From positions 37,415,302 through 37,479,301 of the forward strand of contig CM065698.1 in the NCBI GenBank assembly GCA_017654935.2: a stretch of 64,000 nucleotides of DNA, read 5' to 3'. The stretch comes from Phymorhynchus buccinoides. Taxonomy: Eukaryota > Mollusca > Gastropoda > Neogastropoda > Raphitomidae. Shown here one piece after another: positions 53,899 to 63,749 of the stretch (position 1 is its first letter; each line of letters starts with the position of its first letter). The notes beneath the pieces are model-generated. The model had not been told where the DNA came from, searched no databases, and worked only from the letters and a program-made list of their open reading frames with translations. The position numbers and the translations under genes are program-made.

Positions 53899-54053
53899 GT
53901 ACGTGCGCGTCCATGCGTGTGTGTGTGTTTCTCTCTCTCTCTCCCCTCTCTCTCTCTTGCACGTGTGTGTGTGTGTGCGTGTGTGTGTGCGCGTGTGTGT
54001 GTTTGTTAGCTTGCCTGTTTGATCAAATTGTTTCTGAATGAACTTTTCCATAG

Positions 54054-54457
54054 CGCCACATCAACTAACAACATTCCGGTTCTTCCTGTACAAGCAAAAG
54101 AAAAACAGCGAATCTGAAGAACAAACCTCCCAGAAAGAAAAAAGACGGCCAAGGCGAAAGCAGGAGAGATCAAACATCAGAATACACTTCTGTCCCGTTG
54201 ACGGCCAGTGGCAGCAGGAGAGACTTGGTCTTTTAACAGTCGACATGGTTGAAGTGAGACATCACCGGGCAATGGAAGAAAGACTTGTACCTATCACTGC
54301 CAAGCCAATCAATCCCGTGGAGATCGGGAAAGACGGGAACTGTCTTTTCCGTACGTTCAGTTTCCTCCTGTTTGGTCACGAGAATATCTCATACCTCATA
54401 TACTACTTACGTGATACGTCAATTAACAAACAATCATATTCTTTTTCTTTCAATTGA
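54054..54457 (+). pseudogene. OTU-family protease fragment, copy B
   Basis: Near-identical to 2824-3227, with DGNCLFR intact and the same loss of the C-terminal His region. The acceptor is TAG in place of CAG. The differences are single substitutions (for example a Ser where A has Ala after GHENI). It adds evidence that truncation preceded duplication. Confidence 0.7.
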
Positions 54458-54577
54458 GATGCCACTCCTTGAGATCTTGCGATCCGGTGCTCCGACCATG
54501 GATGGGTGCAAAGCAACCATCTGGACTGGATGGCCTGACAACTGAACCGGCAGAGCCCGACAGCCATCTCCCTTGCC

Positions 54578-54844
54578 TTGGATGCCCTGAACCCTGGTTC
54601 CATGAACCAGCTGAGAGAACTCAAAGCCAGTGGAGAGCTACAAGGCATACAACGCCTGTGCATAACAATGAACGTTGGGAGAATAAGTGGTGATGTATAC
54701 ATAGCCTCAAACTTGAGGTCCGGGAGCCACTGGACAGTGGCAATAGTTGATCTGTCTCATCACAGTATTTATTGTTGCGACTCTCTGGGGTGGCCCATAC
54801 CGAACGAACTCATTGCCAGAATTGAGCGTGTTCTTGAGCTTTAA
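54578..54844 (+). pseudogene. Ulp1/C48-type protease fragment, copy B
   Basis: Open without the stop found in copy A: RLCITMNVGRISGDVYIAS, GSHWTVAIVD, HHSIYCCDSLGWPIPNEL, ending at 54844. The His and Asp-side motifs are present and the Cys part is missing. There is no ATG at the head (the corresponding codon is TTG), so it is probably an internal exon. Confidence 0.6.
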
Positions 54845-54869
54845 AGTTCAAGGGCAGTATGAGTAGTGT

Positions 54870-56091
54870 ATAGTGTCACTTTTTTTGTCCGGGCGGCGGA
54901 GCAGAGATCGATCGCTGATTGGTCGATTGATTGATTTTATTGATTGATTATGCATAATAATAATAATAATAATAATCAATCGCTCCGCCTCAGTTCGATG
55001 AGTCGATTGCCAGGTGAATGATGGGTGATTGATCGATTTAAAAAAAAAAAGATTCTGATCGTGAATGTTAGTTAATGAGGTCGATGTGATCGATTTTGTG
55101 CCGATCAAGATTTTGATGGCTGGATGGATGGTGGGTTGGTTGGTAGTCGAATTTGTTAGGGTCTGAGTCGATTGATAGGTGATTGATGGGTGATTGATGA
55201 TCGATCGATTTTTTTTTTAATGAATCGATGGGTGATCGCTAATGACGCGTCGGATCAGGATTGCAGATTTTGCTTGATGGGTGAATGGTTGGTTGTTTTG
55301 GTTGTCGAGATGGCCCTAGAGGTTCGTGAATGACACGAAAGCGTGGCGCTCAATTAGGTCTTGGTTATTTACTTTAACATGTCGGGATCGCTAATTAGCT
55401 ACGGGTGTTAGATTTGGGCGGGGATTCCCCTTATGGGCGTTAGCGGTCAGAGGGTTATAGTGACAGAGAGAGAGGGATAGGGTCAGGTGTCGTAGCGAAG
55501 TTATTTCGAACGTCGGATCGATGATTCGTTACGGGTGATAGAATCGGTGGGTTAGAGAGCGAGAGGATCAGCCCCCCTATCGTGGAAATAATGCCTGACA
55601 TTTCGGACGCTGGATCGATCGATTTCCCTATGGGGAGCTAGCGGTCAGAGGGTTACAGCGACAGAGAGGGATAGGCTCAGGTGGCGTAGCGTGGGACTCG
55701 GTTTATTTTAGCTGACGCTCGTGGATCGATCGATCGATCGATTCGTTACGGGTGATAGATTCGGAGGGATAGGGAGAAAGAGGGCGTCGAATGCGCATGT
55801 TCGGGGGAACGTCCTGACATTTAGGCCGATGGATAGTTCCAGGTGTTGCACCACGCTGGCGCGATCGTAGAGAAGCATAACTAATCGTCAGGGAGAGGCT
55901 GGCTCTCTCTTAACGGCTTAGTAATTGAAAAGCGAGACGAGAGAGCGCTTCGATAAAGAGAGTTTGCCTCGCCCCATTCATGTTCTCTCACAGGCAATTA
56001 GACACACGCGTTGAGAAATAGTGACGGAGTTGGTCAAGGGAGAAAAAAGAGAGCGAACGAACACCGAACAAACTTTATCGTTCAACGAGAG
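54870..56091. other. GATC-rich spacer with direct repeat, copy B
   Basis: Matches 3640-4879 closely, including the degenerate doublet at about 55435-55770. Conservation is as high as in the coding parts, which shows recent duplication rather than selection. Confidence 0.6.
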
Positions 56092-56101
56092 TATAAAAGC
56101 G
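56092..56101 (+). promoter_or_regulatory. TATA box upstream of ATPase (copy B)
   Basis: tataaaagcg, 32 bases before ATG 56124. Spacing differs from copy A by a 4-base deletion (ttag). Confidence 0.55.
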
Positions 56102-56123
56102 TTAGAGGTCATTGTTTTAAAAA

Positions 56124-56741
56124 ATGGATCCGCGATGGCGTACGCCTTTTACTTGTCTTATTTCGAGCCCTTCCCAAGCCGGGAAATCCGTGTTTGTAAA
56201 AAAATTTATCGAGCATTTGCCCGAGATGATGACGCCCGTACCTGAGGAGATTATATGGTGTTACGGAGAATGGCAAAGCGGTTACAGAGACTTGCCTAAA
56301 ACGGTGATATTGAAGGAAGGACTACCAGACACGAACGACTGGACGGATAATAAAAGTCATTCGATAGTGCTTGACGATTTAATGGCCGAAACTAATCAAT
56401 CGACAACTAAGCTGTTTACGAAAGGCAGTCACCATCGTAATTTAAGCGTCTTTTACATCGTTCAAAACCTGTTTTCAAAAAATAAAGAAAGCAGAACCAT
56501 CAGTTTAAACAGTCATTACATGGTGGTGTTTAAAAACCCCAGAGACGCTTCCCAGATTTCTCATCTGGCCAAACAGATGTTTCCGGGTAAGCGCAAGTAT
56601 ATGGAGGAAGCATATAAAGACGCTACAACGAGTCCGTACGGTTATTTATTAATCGATCTCGTGCAAAGTACCCCGGAACACCTTCGACTAAGAAGTCAGA
56701 TTTTTCCGGGCGAGCGACAGACGGTCTACGTTAAAAAATAA
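56124..56741 (+). CDS. Virus-type packaging ATPase, copy B
   Basis: 205 residues, uninterrupted: SSPSQAGKS loop, SIVLDDLM, GSHHRNLSVFYIVQN and FKNPRDASQISHLA. It lacks the 8-residue duplication of copy A and is the better representative. The Walker A loop begins with Ser where most P-loops have Gly, as in copy A. It is followed by the same protease remnant. Confidence 0.77.
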   Translation: MDPRWRTPFTCLISSPSQAGKSVFVKKFIEHLPEMMTPVPEEIIWCYGEWQSGYRDLPKTVILKEGLPDTNDWTDNKSHSIVLDDLMAETNQSTTKLFTKGSHHRNLSVFYIVQNLFSKNKESRTISLNSHYMVVFKNPRDASQISHLAKQMFPGKRKYMEEAYKDATTSPYGYLLIDLVQSTPEHLRLRSQIFPGERQTVYVKK

Positions 56742-56756
56742 TGGCTGCTCGCGTAA

Positions 56757-56939
56757 AGAAATTATAATCCTAAACTTCTACAACACGTTACTAGTTCGGC
56801 TTGCGGTTTATAAGTTGTGTATTTTATCATTATGAAATCTCGCGGAGCTACGATGGGTAGACTTTTAGCCCCTTTCCAGCCTCACGATCCGAGTTTCAAC
56901 GATCGCCTGGTGTGGAATTTAGTACAACGCCTGATATGA
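56757..56939 (+). pseudogene. Adenain-like protease C-terminal fragment, copy B
   Basis: As 5573-5755 but with TAA at 56811-56813, two codons after the catalytic-Cys motif SSACG, where copy A has a Tyr codon. Confidence 0.55.
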
Positions 56940-57001
56940 TTGGTCGAGGGGTTTATATATTAAGAAAAGCATCCCCCCGGACGATCATTAATTCGAGAAT
57001 C

Positions 57002-57420
57002 ATGAGCGGCGAAAGCGCTAGTTATTTCCCGTTAGGGGGAACCTGTACGCCGCCGTGAAACGATGGAAAAGACTACCCAGAGTGTCTTTGCGGCAATACG
57101 TCTCCCCTAGCGGGGTAAAAGGGGGCCGCTTAGAAGTCTCCCGTAACACCGCTTGGATGGAGGAAAAACATTTTAAAAGGTTAATGAAGATCGCTCCAAA
57201 AATCTACCAAAAAATGGGGAAACAACTGCAGCGGCCGGCGAAAGAAACCGAAGAAGAAGAAGAAGAAGAAGCGGTCAAAGAAGAAGGAGAAGAAGGAGAG
57301 AAGAAACAGGAAACGCAACAAAGACGCTCGGAAACGGGGCCCCGGGATCCTCGGCGCTCGGACACTGGGGGGTGGGATCACCAGCCTTATTTTTACGCCG
57401 AACGCTACTGTCCGGAGTAA
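57002..57420 (+). pseudogene. PC4-like protein 1, copy B (frameshift)
   Basis: The same gene as 5818-6243, but one base is missing near 57040 (agggggaacc against agggggaaacc), shifting the first 14 codons out of frame with the rest. The Glu/Lys tail is also shorter by a few codons. Confidence 0.5.
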
Positions 57421-57729
57421 CGGGATCCATCAAGGAGTCCCGTGACTAACGGGAAATGACAGCAGCAGCCGTAGCAGCAGCAGCAGCGGCAGCGACGATC
57501 CCGTTAACGACTTAACCGTGACTAACTCGTCAGCGGCACCGACAGTTTCTTGGCACCGAGTGGCGGAGAAGAATAGGAGGACGTGGCGTTGTGTAGCGTA
57601 ACGGCTCAATTAACCAATCGAGGGTGAATAGCTTTAGACCGTTTATAAGGACGGGACACTGGCGTTCATCCTCAAACATTTACCAATTTTCCAAAGCGAA
57701 ACAAACTCGACTCTCACTAGTAAGCGACG
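57421..57729 (+). promoter_or_regulatory. Intergenic region with TATA-like box, copy B
   Basis: tttataagg at about 57642 precedes the next ATG by about 80 bases as in copy A. A (CAG)n insertion of about 18 bases lies near 57474-57492. Confidence 0.45.
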
Positions 57730-58077
57730 ATGGAAAACTTTATTGATAACTTAGAAAAAAGAATCCAGATGGACATTAGGCAGATTTCCATCGAGAGGTG
57801 CGAGGGCTGCTACCACGATTACGCTAATCAACTCGGCCACTCCTGTCTCACTACGCCCTATGAGGAACAAGTGTTTTTTCGTTTCGATGAGGCTTTTGAG
57901 CGCCTAGATGTTGAGACTCTACTCGCTAACCTGGCCGGTGCGATGAAAGTGAAAATGGTTGTGGACGCATCGTGTCAAGAAGTGGCTGATGCGTGGTTGA
58001 AAGCCGATTCTGTGGTAGCAGCCGCCGCGGCTCAAGCGGTGACGACGCTGGCGGCAGAAGAAAAAGAAAAACAATAA
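57730..58077 (+). CDS. Small Cys/His protein of the virus-like module, copy B
   Basis: 115 residues, intact, with the same C24/C27/H37/C39 group as copy A and only conservative changes before the Ala/Glu-rich tail. Confidence 0.55.
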   Translation: MENFIDNLEKRIQMDIRQISIERCEGCYHDYANQLGHSCLTTPYEEQVFFRFDEAFERLDVETLLANLAGAMKVKMVVDASCQEVADAWLKADSVVAAAAAQAVTTLAAEEKEKQ

Positions 58078-58101
58078 GTCGTTTGTTTTTGCAGAAGAAT
58101 C

Positions 58102-58407
58102 ATGGCTTCTACATCCTGCTCCTCCTCCTCCGCCGCCGCCGCCACCGACGAGACCTACGTGTCGGCCTACGGCGACGAGTTAATACCGCTATCCACCCGG
58201 GAAGGAGAGCGCAATATTTTCGCGAGCTGCGGGCTCTGGAAGGACGAGCCTGTCGTCCACGTCCGACGCTACACGGTGGGGACCCGGAATCAACTGTTCC
58301 CTACCAAAACGGGCGTGTGTTTGAACGAAACGGAATTTAAAAAACTTTTGAAGGAAATGGGGCAGTTGAAAAGGAAGGTGAAGGGGCTGAAGAAAAACAA
58401 GGAGTGA
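58102..58407 (+). CDS. PC4-like DNA-binding protein 2, copy B (intact)
   Basis: 101 residues: a Ser/Ala head, DETYVSAYGDELIPLST, then VVHVRRYTVGTRNQLFPTK, TGVCLNETEFKKLLKEM and a Lys-rich end. The R-x-Y, PTKxG and Leu-helix pattern fits PC4/p15, which binds single-stranded DNA and in cells aids transcription and repair. In a virus-like element it may act in genome replication or late transcription (inference). The start codon follows gcagaagaatc, 24 bases after the upstream gene's stop. Confidence 0.68.
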   Translation: MASTSCSSSSAAAATDETYVSAYGDELIPLSTREGERNIFASCGLWKDEPVVHVRRYTVGTRNQLFPTKTGVCLNETEFKKLLKEMGQLKRKVKGLKKNKE

Positions 58408-59054
58408 GTAAGCTCCGGGGAGCAAAGACTGCGCCAAAAAAAAAGAAAGAAAAGTGTAATTAAAATGGTTGATCGAACTCGCTTTAATTAACCGGGGTGA
58501 AGCAAAGACGCTATGCCGTGAGAAAGACGCTTAATTAAAATCAGTGTTAAGAAAGACAATGTTGATGCTGATGCCGCTGCCGCTGCTGCTGGTTAATTAA
58601 AAAACGGTTGGTTGATTTTTTTCTTGATTTTTTTTCTTCTTTCTGGTTAATGTTGTCGACGTAAATATTATTTAAATGTTGTTAAATCGGGTGTTGTTGA
58701 TGATGTATTACGCTCTACCGCTTAATTAAAATCAGTGTTAAGAAAGACAATGTTGATGCTGATGCAGACCTGTCTACCCATACGATTTCGCCATATTTTA
58801 TACGCGTACTTGACAAAAATACGATACCTAATATAAAAATCCGGCGAAAAAAAAATCCGACTATCACTTCTGTTTACTGCATATGATATCGAGAACGGGC
58901 GTATTGTTTTAGCTGCCGTGCATATACTCTCTTTCTGGCACCTTTTTGTTTTGATTGGCCGAGATCTTCCACTTCCGGTTCGAGATTTTGCATGGTTTCG
59001 TGGCAGCCATTTTGTTTCCTTTGCTGTTTAGCATTACTCTGGTTATCTGCGAAC
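58408..59054. other. Spacer with a repeated segment, copy B
   Basis: cttaattaaaatcagtgtta, agaaagacaatgttgatgct occurs at about 58528 and again at about 58720. Copy A keeps only one, which explains part of its 210-base deficit. hAT-like left end words recur near 58762, and acttccgg/gccattttg near 58970-59015. Confidence 0.5.
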
Positions 59055-59833
59055 ATGTCGAAGCGTCCATCTAGTAGTGAAGATGACGGCCCCAAATCGA
59101 AGAAAAGGGAGCAAGAATTTCTTGACAAATATACCCAAGAACCAGGCATCACCACTTCAAGTTTGGGGAAAACTTACGCGTACTGTAAGTACTGTAAACG
59201 CGACTTCTCGATTGCATCGTCCGGCAAGTTCAACATCACCCTCCATTGTGAGACGAAGGGGCACTTGATGAAAAAGGAACTTCTCAAAGCCGCTGCCTGT
59301 ACCCAAAGCATAGCGAAATACATGCCACCCAAGACCATGACAACGCATGAGCAAAACGTGATCAGAGCCGAAACGATGATAGCTGAAGTGATCTGCAAAA
59401 TGAACCTGCCTCTTTCGACAGCTGACGTAATTTCACAGACTGTGAAAAGCGCGTTCCCAGACTCTGCCATCGCGGCCAGCTACAGCTGTTGTCGCAGCAA
59501 GACAACGAAAATAGTTGAACACCTGGCTTCAGAAATAAAAGAGACACTTGGGGAGAAAATTCGCTCTGGCCCCTTTAGTGTTAGCACTGATGGGTCCAAT
59601 GAACAACGTGACAAACAGTACCCGGTGGTCATCACAACATTTGGTGACAGTGGTGTGACTACTGATCTTCTGGCTGTGCCAATTCTGGACTTGGACCATG
59701 CCTCTACAGGTTGGTGTTTTATTTTTAAAGCTGTTTACTCTCTCTCTCTCTCTCACTTTTTCACACACAAACACACATTCTCTCTCTCTCTCACACACAA
59801 ACACATTCTCTCTTTCTCAGTCTCACACAAACA

Positions 59834-59871
<38 letters not shown>

Positions 59872-59901
59872 TTCTCTCTCTTTCTCAGTCTCACACAAAC
59901 A

Positions 59902-59940
<39 letters not shown>

Positions 59941-60097
59941 ACTCTCTCTCTCACACACGCACACACACACACACACACACACCGTGTACTGATAGCCTGG
60001 TTTATGCTGTTACAGGACAGAACATTTTCAAACTCCTGGAGAAGGAACTGAAGGTGCCCCCACCTGAGGATGCGCCCTTGGTTGGAGACCCACCTCA
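59055..60097 (+). pseudogene. BED-finger hAT-like transposase, copy B (cut by rearrangement)
   Basis: Exon 1 59055-59709 equals copy A with one extra Met codon; exon 2 starts at 60016 after ttacag. The exon is severed at GDPPQ (60097) and continues into inverted sequence, losing the CDNAAVMTG motif in the sense direction. The motif is instead found on the minus strand in 60098-60409. Confidence 0.65.
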
Positions 60098-60409
60098 AAA
60101 ATCGGATCGGAAACGTCTAGAACGTTCGGGAACGTACGGATTCCACGTGGCCGGTTTGGGCGCTTCCATTTTGTTTATATCACATGGCAGTCACGTGAGC
60201 GCTTCAGCCTCGCTTTTGCTATAGATTACACTTCCGTCCTGTTGCTTGCAATGGCTTCTAGGCCGATTGGTTTGAAAGATATGAATTTTTGAAAATTAGT
60301 GACCGACTTCGTCATTTTCGCGATTTTTGGTAATCATGCGTCCATACACACCATTTGTATGTCCAGTCATGACTGCAGCGTTGTCACATCCCAAGGCCAG
60401 ACAGTTCTC
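60098..60409. repeat. Inverted segment relative to copy A
   Basis: Reverse complement of 8708-9020, with few differences. Left joint at cacctca|aaaatcgg, right joint at agttctc|gcaacctccc. Confidence 0.92.
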
Positions 60410-60784
60410 GCAACCTCCCGCCCAGGGGTTCTTCCAAACCCGCGGTCATATCAGGGCTGTCATTAATCTTTTTCCCCGAACTGTTCAACGAGCCCAAAAG
60501 TGAAAAGCAGAACTTGCAGTTTCACAAAGGCACAACAAACTAAACAAGGGAAAACATTCACTGTTGGGATGCTGACAGTGAACACAAAATTGCCACGAGT
60601 GATGAAATATGATCCAGTTTTTAGACATACGGATGCTTTCCGAAGGAGCCTTCTGTATTGAATTAGAGTAATGATTTGATTGCCATGATCCATCGGATTG
60701 GCATTCCAACTAGGTTTTACACATTCAGTTCCGCAGAACTGCTTCTGAGGCCAGGAGCGATCGAGACAATCGTCTGACAAAATA

Positions 60785-60900
60785 GACGTCAACTCATGTC
60801 ATGTCATGTTGTTTATCAACTCATGTCATGTCATGTTGTTTATAGCCCTGCCAGCTACTAAAGCCATATCAGGGCTGTCACTGCATTAAGATTCTCATCA
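60785..60900 (-). repeat. LINE 3'-tail copy with doubled leader, copy B
   Basis: Counterpart of 17935-18050, nearly identical. Confidence 0.65.
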
Positions 60901-61218
60901 TGTAAGTTAAAAACATCACAAATCCAGTGCTGTCATGGTGTTAAAATCTGATCATGTCATGTTTAAAAAAAAAATAAAACAAACAAAACTACCAAGCTCA
61001 ATATTCATGTTTCTGTGTTGGACTGTTTCGTGTTGTGCTGCATATATTATACTGTTTGTCTCTTGCGTCATAGTGGTGTGTACTGTGCTATTTATGTCGT
61101 CTTTTTCAGTGTCATCGACGGTATTCACTTCTGCCTGCCATTTAACATGCATACACACACGCACGCACTCTGTTTCTCTCTTTCACACACAGCCTTTTTT
61201 GCTTTGTTATGTTCACAG

Positions 61219-61319
61219 AGGCTGCCCGGAAGACATATCCGAATGTCACTGTCACCGAGCTGAATAAACATTTGGGGGAGAACCTGACGCGGTGCTGTGA
61301 CAGGGGTGGGCTGAAGTAA
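61219..61319 (+). pseudogene. Small terminal exon of unknown protein, copy B
   Basis: TYPNVTVTELNKHLGENLTR then CCDRGGLK and stop, as at 18372-18472. Confidence 0.3.
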
Positions 61320-61744
61320 GAGAGGGAGGACCAAAGACGGCAGGAGAGCAGGCAGCCACTTCCGGTTTTGGCTATTCCGTGAGCCAAATGAAAGCTGCAG
61401 GCTTCTAGCTGGAGCACTTCCAGATTGGTTTTATGCCGGAAGTGTTGGAAATCTTTTTTTTATTTTAGTAAATTCTGAAAATATTAACAAATTCTGTTCA
61501 GCCGTTTTTGATATATATACAAGATTGAAATGTAGCTGATTTTGCGTTTATTCCTGCCATATTTTGTTGAAAATTTTACACAATCATATATTTCAAATTT
61601 CATAATTTTCATATGGTCCTGCAATTTCATATGGTCCTGCAACTTTTCGAAAAATTTGTGTCCTCCCAGTTACAGGGAATTAAAAGGAAAAAGAAAGGGC
61701 GCATGTGCGAGCCCCAAGGCTTACAGGATTTTAAAATCCATTTT

Positions 61745-61980
61745 TCTTTTGCCGTCGGTGCCTGGTGAGACAAACAATGTGGAAAGTCAACATCAATCTG
61801 GGTTTTTGCGATACATTTTTTCTTTCACTGTCTGTCAAAGTGCATTCCCTGAATACCGACTGACTTTTGCCGTCGGTGCCTGTTGAGACAAACAATGTGG
61901 AAAGTCAACATCAATCCGGGATATTGCGATAACATTTTCTGTGCACTGTCCGTTAAAGTGCATGCCCTGAATACCAATCC
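61745..61980 (+). repeat. 118-bp tandem repeat, about 2 units
   Basis: The same unit as at 18881-19480, with three fewer copies. Confidence 0.85.
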
Positions 61981-62250
61981 CGAATTCTGCTCTGTGGTGG
62001 TTGACGAGATGACCATTAACGACTGCGTCACCTACAACCAGGAAAAAGACTGTGCAAAGGGTGTGGGGGATTTTGGCAATGGCGAAAGAACCCAATCCGG
62101 GATTTTCCTGTACATCAAAGTGTATACTCTGAATACCAATTCCGAACTCTGCTCCGTGGTAGTTGACGAGATGACCATTGAAGAGTGCGTCACCTACAAC
62201 CAGGAAAAAGACTGTGTAAAGGGTTTTTTGGCAATGGCGAAAGAAACGAA
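61955..62250 (+). pseudogene. Tandemly duplicated P-element-like exon, copy B
   Basis: Reads SVVVDEMTINDCVTYNQEKD, KGVGDFGNGER and, after a short joint, SVVVDEMTIEECVTYNQEKD in one continuous frame (61883 onward), so here the two exon copies are in phase. It then passes into the 91-bp array. Confidence 0.42.
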
Positions 62251-62257
62251 TGCCACA

Positions 62258-62975
62258 TGTGTGGGAAATCGAAGTAGACCATGTGGCTCCACCATATCTT
62301 CACATCATGTTAGGGATCATCAAAAGGCACATGAACGTTGTCTTGCCACATGTGTGGAACATCGAACTAGACCATGTGGCTCCACCATATCTTCACATCA
62401 TGTTAGGGATCGTCAAAAGGCACATGAACGTTGTCTTGCCATGTGTGGGACATCGAAGTAGACCATGTGGCTCCACCATATCTTCACATCATGTTAGGGA
62501 TCGTCAAAAGGCACATGAACGTTGTCTTGCCACGTGTGGGACATCGAAGTAGACCATGTGGCTCCACCATATCTTCACATCATGTTAGGGATCATCAAAA
62601 GGCACATGAACGTTGTCTTGCCACATGTGTTGGACATCGAACTAGATCATGTGGCTCCACCATATCTTCACATCATGTTAGGGATCGCCAAAAGGCACCA
62701 TGAACGTTGTCTTGCCACATGTGTGGGACATCGAACTAGACCATGTGGCTCCACCATATCTTCACATCATGTTAGGGATCGTCAAAAGGCACATGAACGT
62801 TGTCTTGCCATGTGTGGGACATCGAAGTAGACCATGTGGCTCCACCATATCTTCACATCATGTTAGGGATCGTCAAAAGGCACATGAACGTTGTCTTGCC
62901 ACGTGTGGGACATCGAAGTAGACCATGTGGCTCCACCATATCTTCACATCATGTTACGGATCGCCAAAAGGCACC
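62258..62975 (+). repeat. 91-bp minisatellite built from a transposase exon, 8 units (copy B)
   Basis: The same unit and order as 19808-20800 with three fewer copies. The last unit leads into KRHHELLEKACYDLDKRIAL. Confidence 0.92.
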
Positions 62976-63550
62976 ATGAACTTCTTGAAAAGGCATGTTA
63001 CGACCTGGATAAGAGAATAGCATTGGCACTGGCAAAGGAAGAAAACCTAACTCTGACAGGAACTTCAGAGGGCTTTCGAAGCAAAGTAAGGCAGATTAGG
63101 CAACGTTTGAAGAAGAAAGACACTGCCGTCACCCAGAAACTAAAGCCCTTTGAAGCGCATGAGGGGCCTGTCATTTCTAGTTGAAGCGCATGAGGGGCCT
63201 GTCATTTCTAGTTGAAGCGCATGAGGGGCCTGTCATTTCTAGTTGAAGCGCATGAGGGGCCTGTCATTTCTAGCATCAAAAAAGTTCTGAATTTCACAGT
63301 GGTGGTGCCTTTATACGGAACCATTGTAATAAATATTTGAAACCGGAGGTCTTCTTGGACGTCTGTGACACTGTTGAAAAGACCACCTTCCAGCTCACAG
63401 ATGACCATGAGATACATATGGTTGCCACTGACATCCAGACCAAATTCAAGGAACTCAACTACCTGTACTTCAAAGTACACTGCCTAGTGTCTACCATACA
63501 GCCTGTGGAGAAAGGTAGAGTAGACAACATACAGAAGGACATTGACAAAT
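62891..63550 (+). pseudogene. Second transposase, C-terminal part, copy B
   Basis: HVAPPYLHIMLRIAKRHHEL, DLDKRIALALAKEENLTLTG and SKVRQIRQRLKKKDTAV run to 63184. The frame is then disrupted by the 31-bp repeats and resumes in another frame as EVFLDVCDTVEKTTFQLTDD, TDIQTKFKELNYLYFKVHCL and NIQKDIDK (to 63550). It is then cut by a MITE. Belongs to the same transposase group as the gene at 51037. Non-functional. Confidence 0.5.
63150..63273 (+). repeat. 31-bp tandem repeat, 4 units
   Basis: ttgaagcgcatgaggggcct, gtcatttctag repeated four times exactly. The TAG at each unit end falls in frame at the first joint and stops the coding sequence. Copy A shows a single unit and then the N gap. Confidence 0.97.
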
Positions 63551-63743
63551 CCACTTTCCTTAGACATCAAAGAGTGCAACTAACATAAAATTTATCATCT
63601 CTGAGTAGCTAACTTGCATTCTTTGTCTCAAGTAAGATCAAGTGAATTTTCACTATTGTTTGATGAAACAAAGATTGCGGGTTAAGAACTCAGAGATGCT
63701 GAATTTTGTGTTAGTTGCACTCTTTGATGTCTAAGGAAAGTGG
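63551..63743. mobile_element. MITE/foldback element in transposase exon
   Basis: Ends ccactttccttagacatcaa and ttgatgtctaaggaaagtgg are inverted copies; complementarity continues through agagtgcaactaaca and the atctctgagt region, about 45 bases per arm. It is flanked by acaaat on both sides (63545-63550 and 63744-63749), a 6-base target duplication. The insertion ends the frame of the transposase fragment. Confidence 0.88.
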
Positions 63744-63749
63744 ACAAAT

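Larger units (their letters stand above)
51482..60097 (+). repeat. Large duplication, copy B, left block
   Basis: Counterpart of 1-8682 in the same orientation. Differences include fewer 39-bp units, no 24-base duplication in the ATPase, about 210 extra bases after the second PC4-like gene, and a longer microsatellite intron. Confidence 0.95.
60410..63285 (+). repeat. Large duplication, copy B, right block
   Basis: Counterpart of 17560-20999. Begins within the DIRS gag remnant (caacctcccgcccaggg). Tandem arrays are shorter than in copy A except for the 31-bp repeat at the end. Confidence 0.9.
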
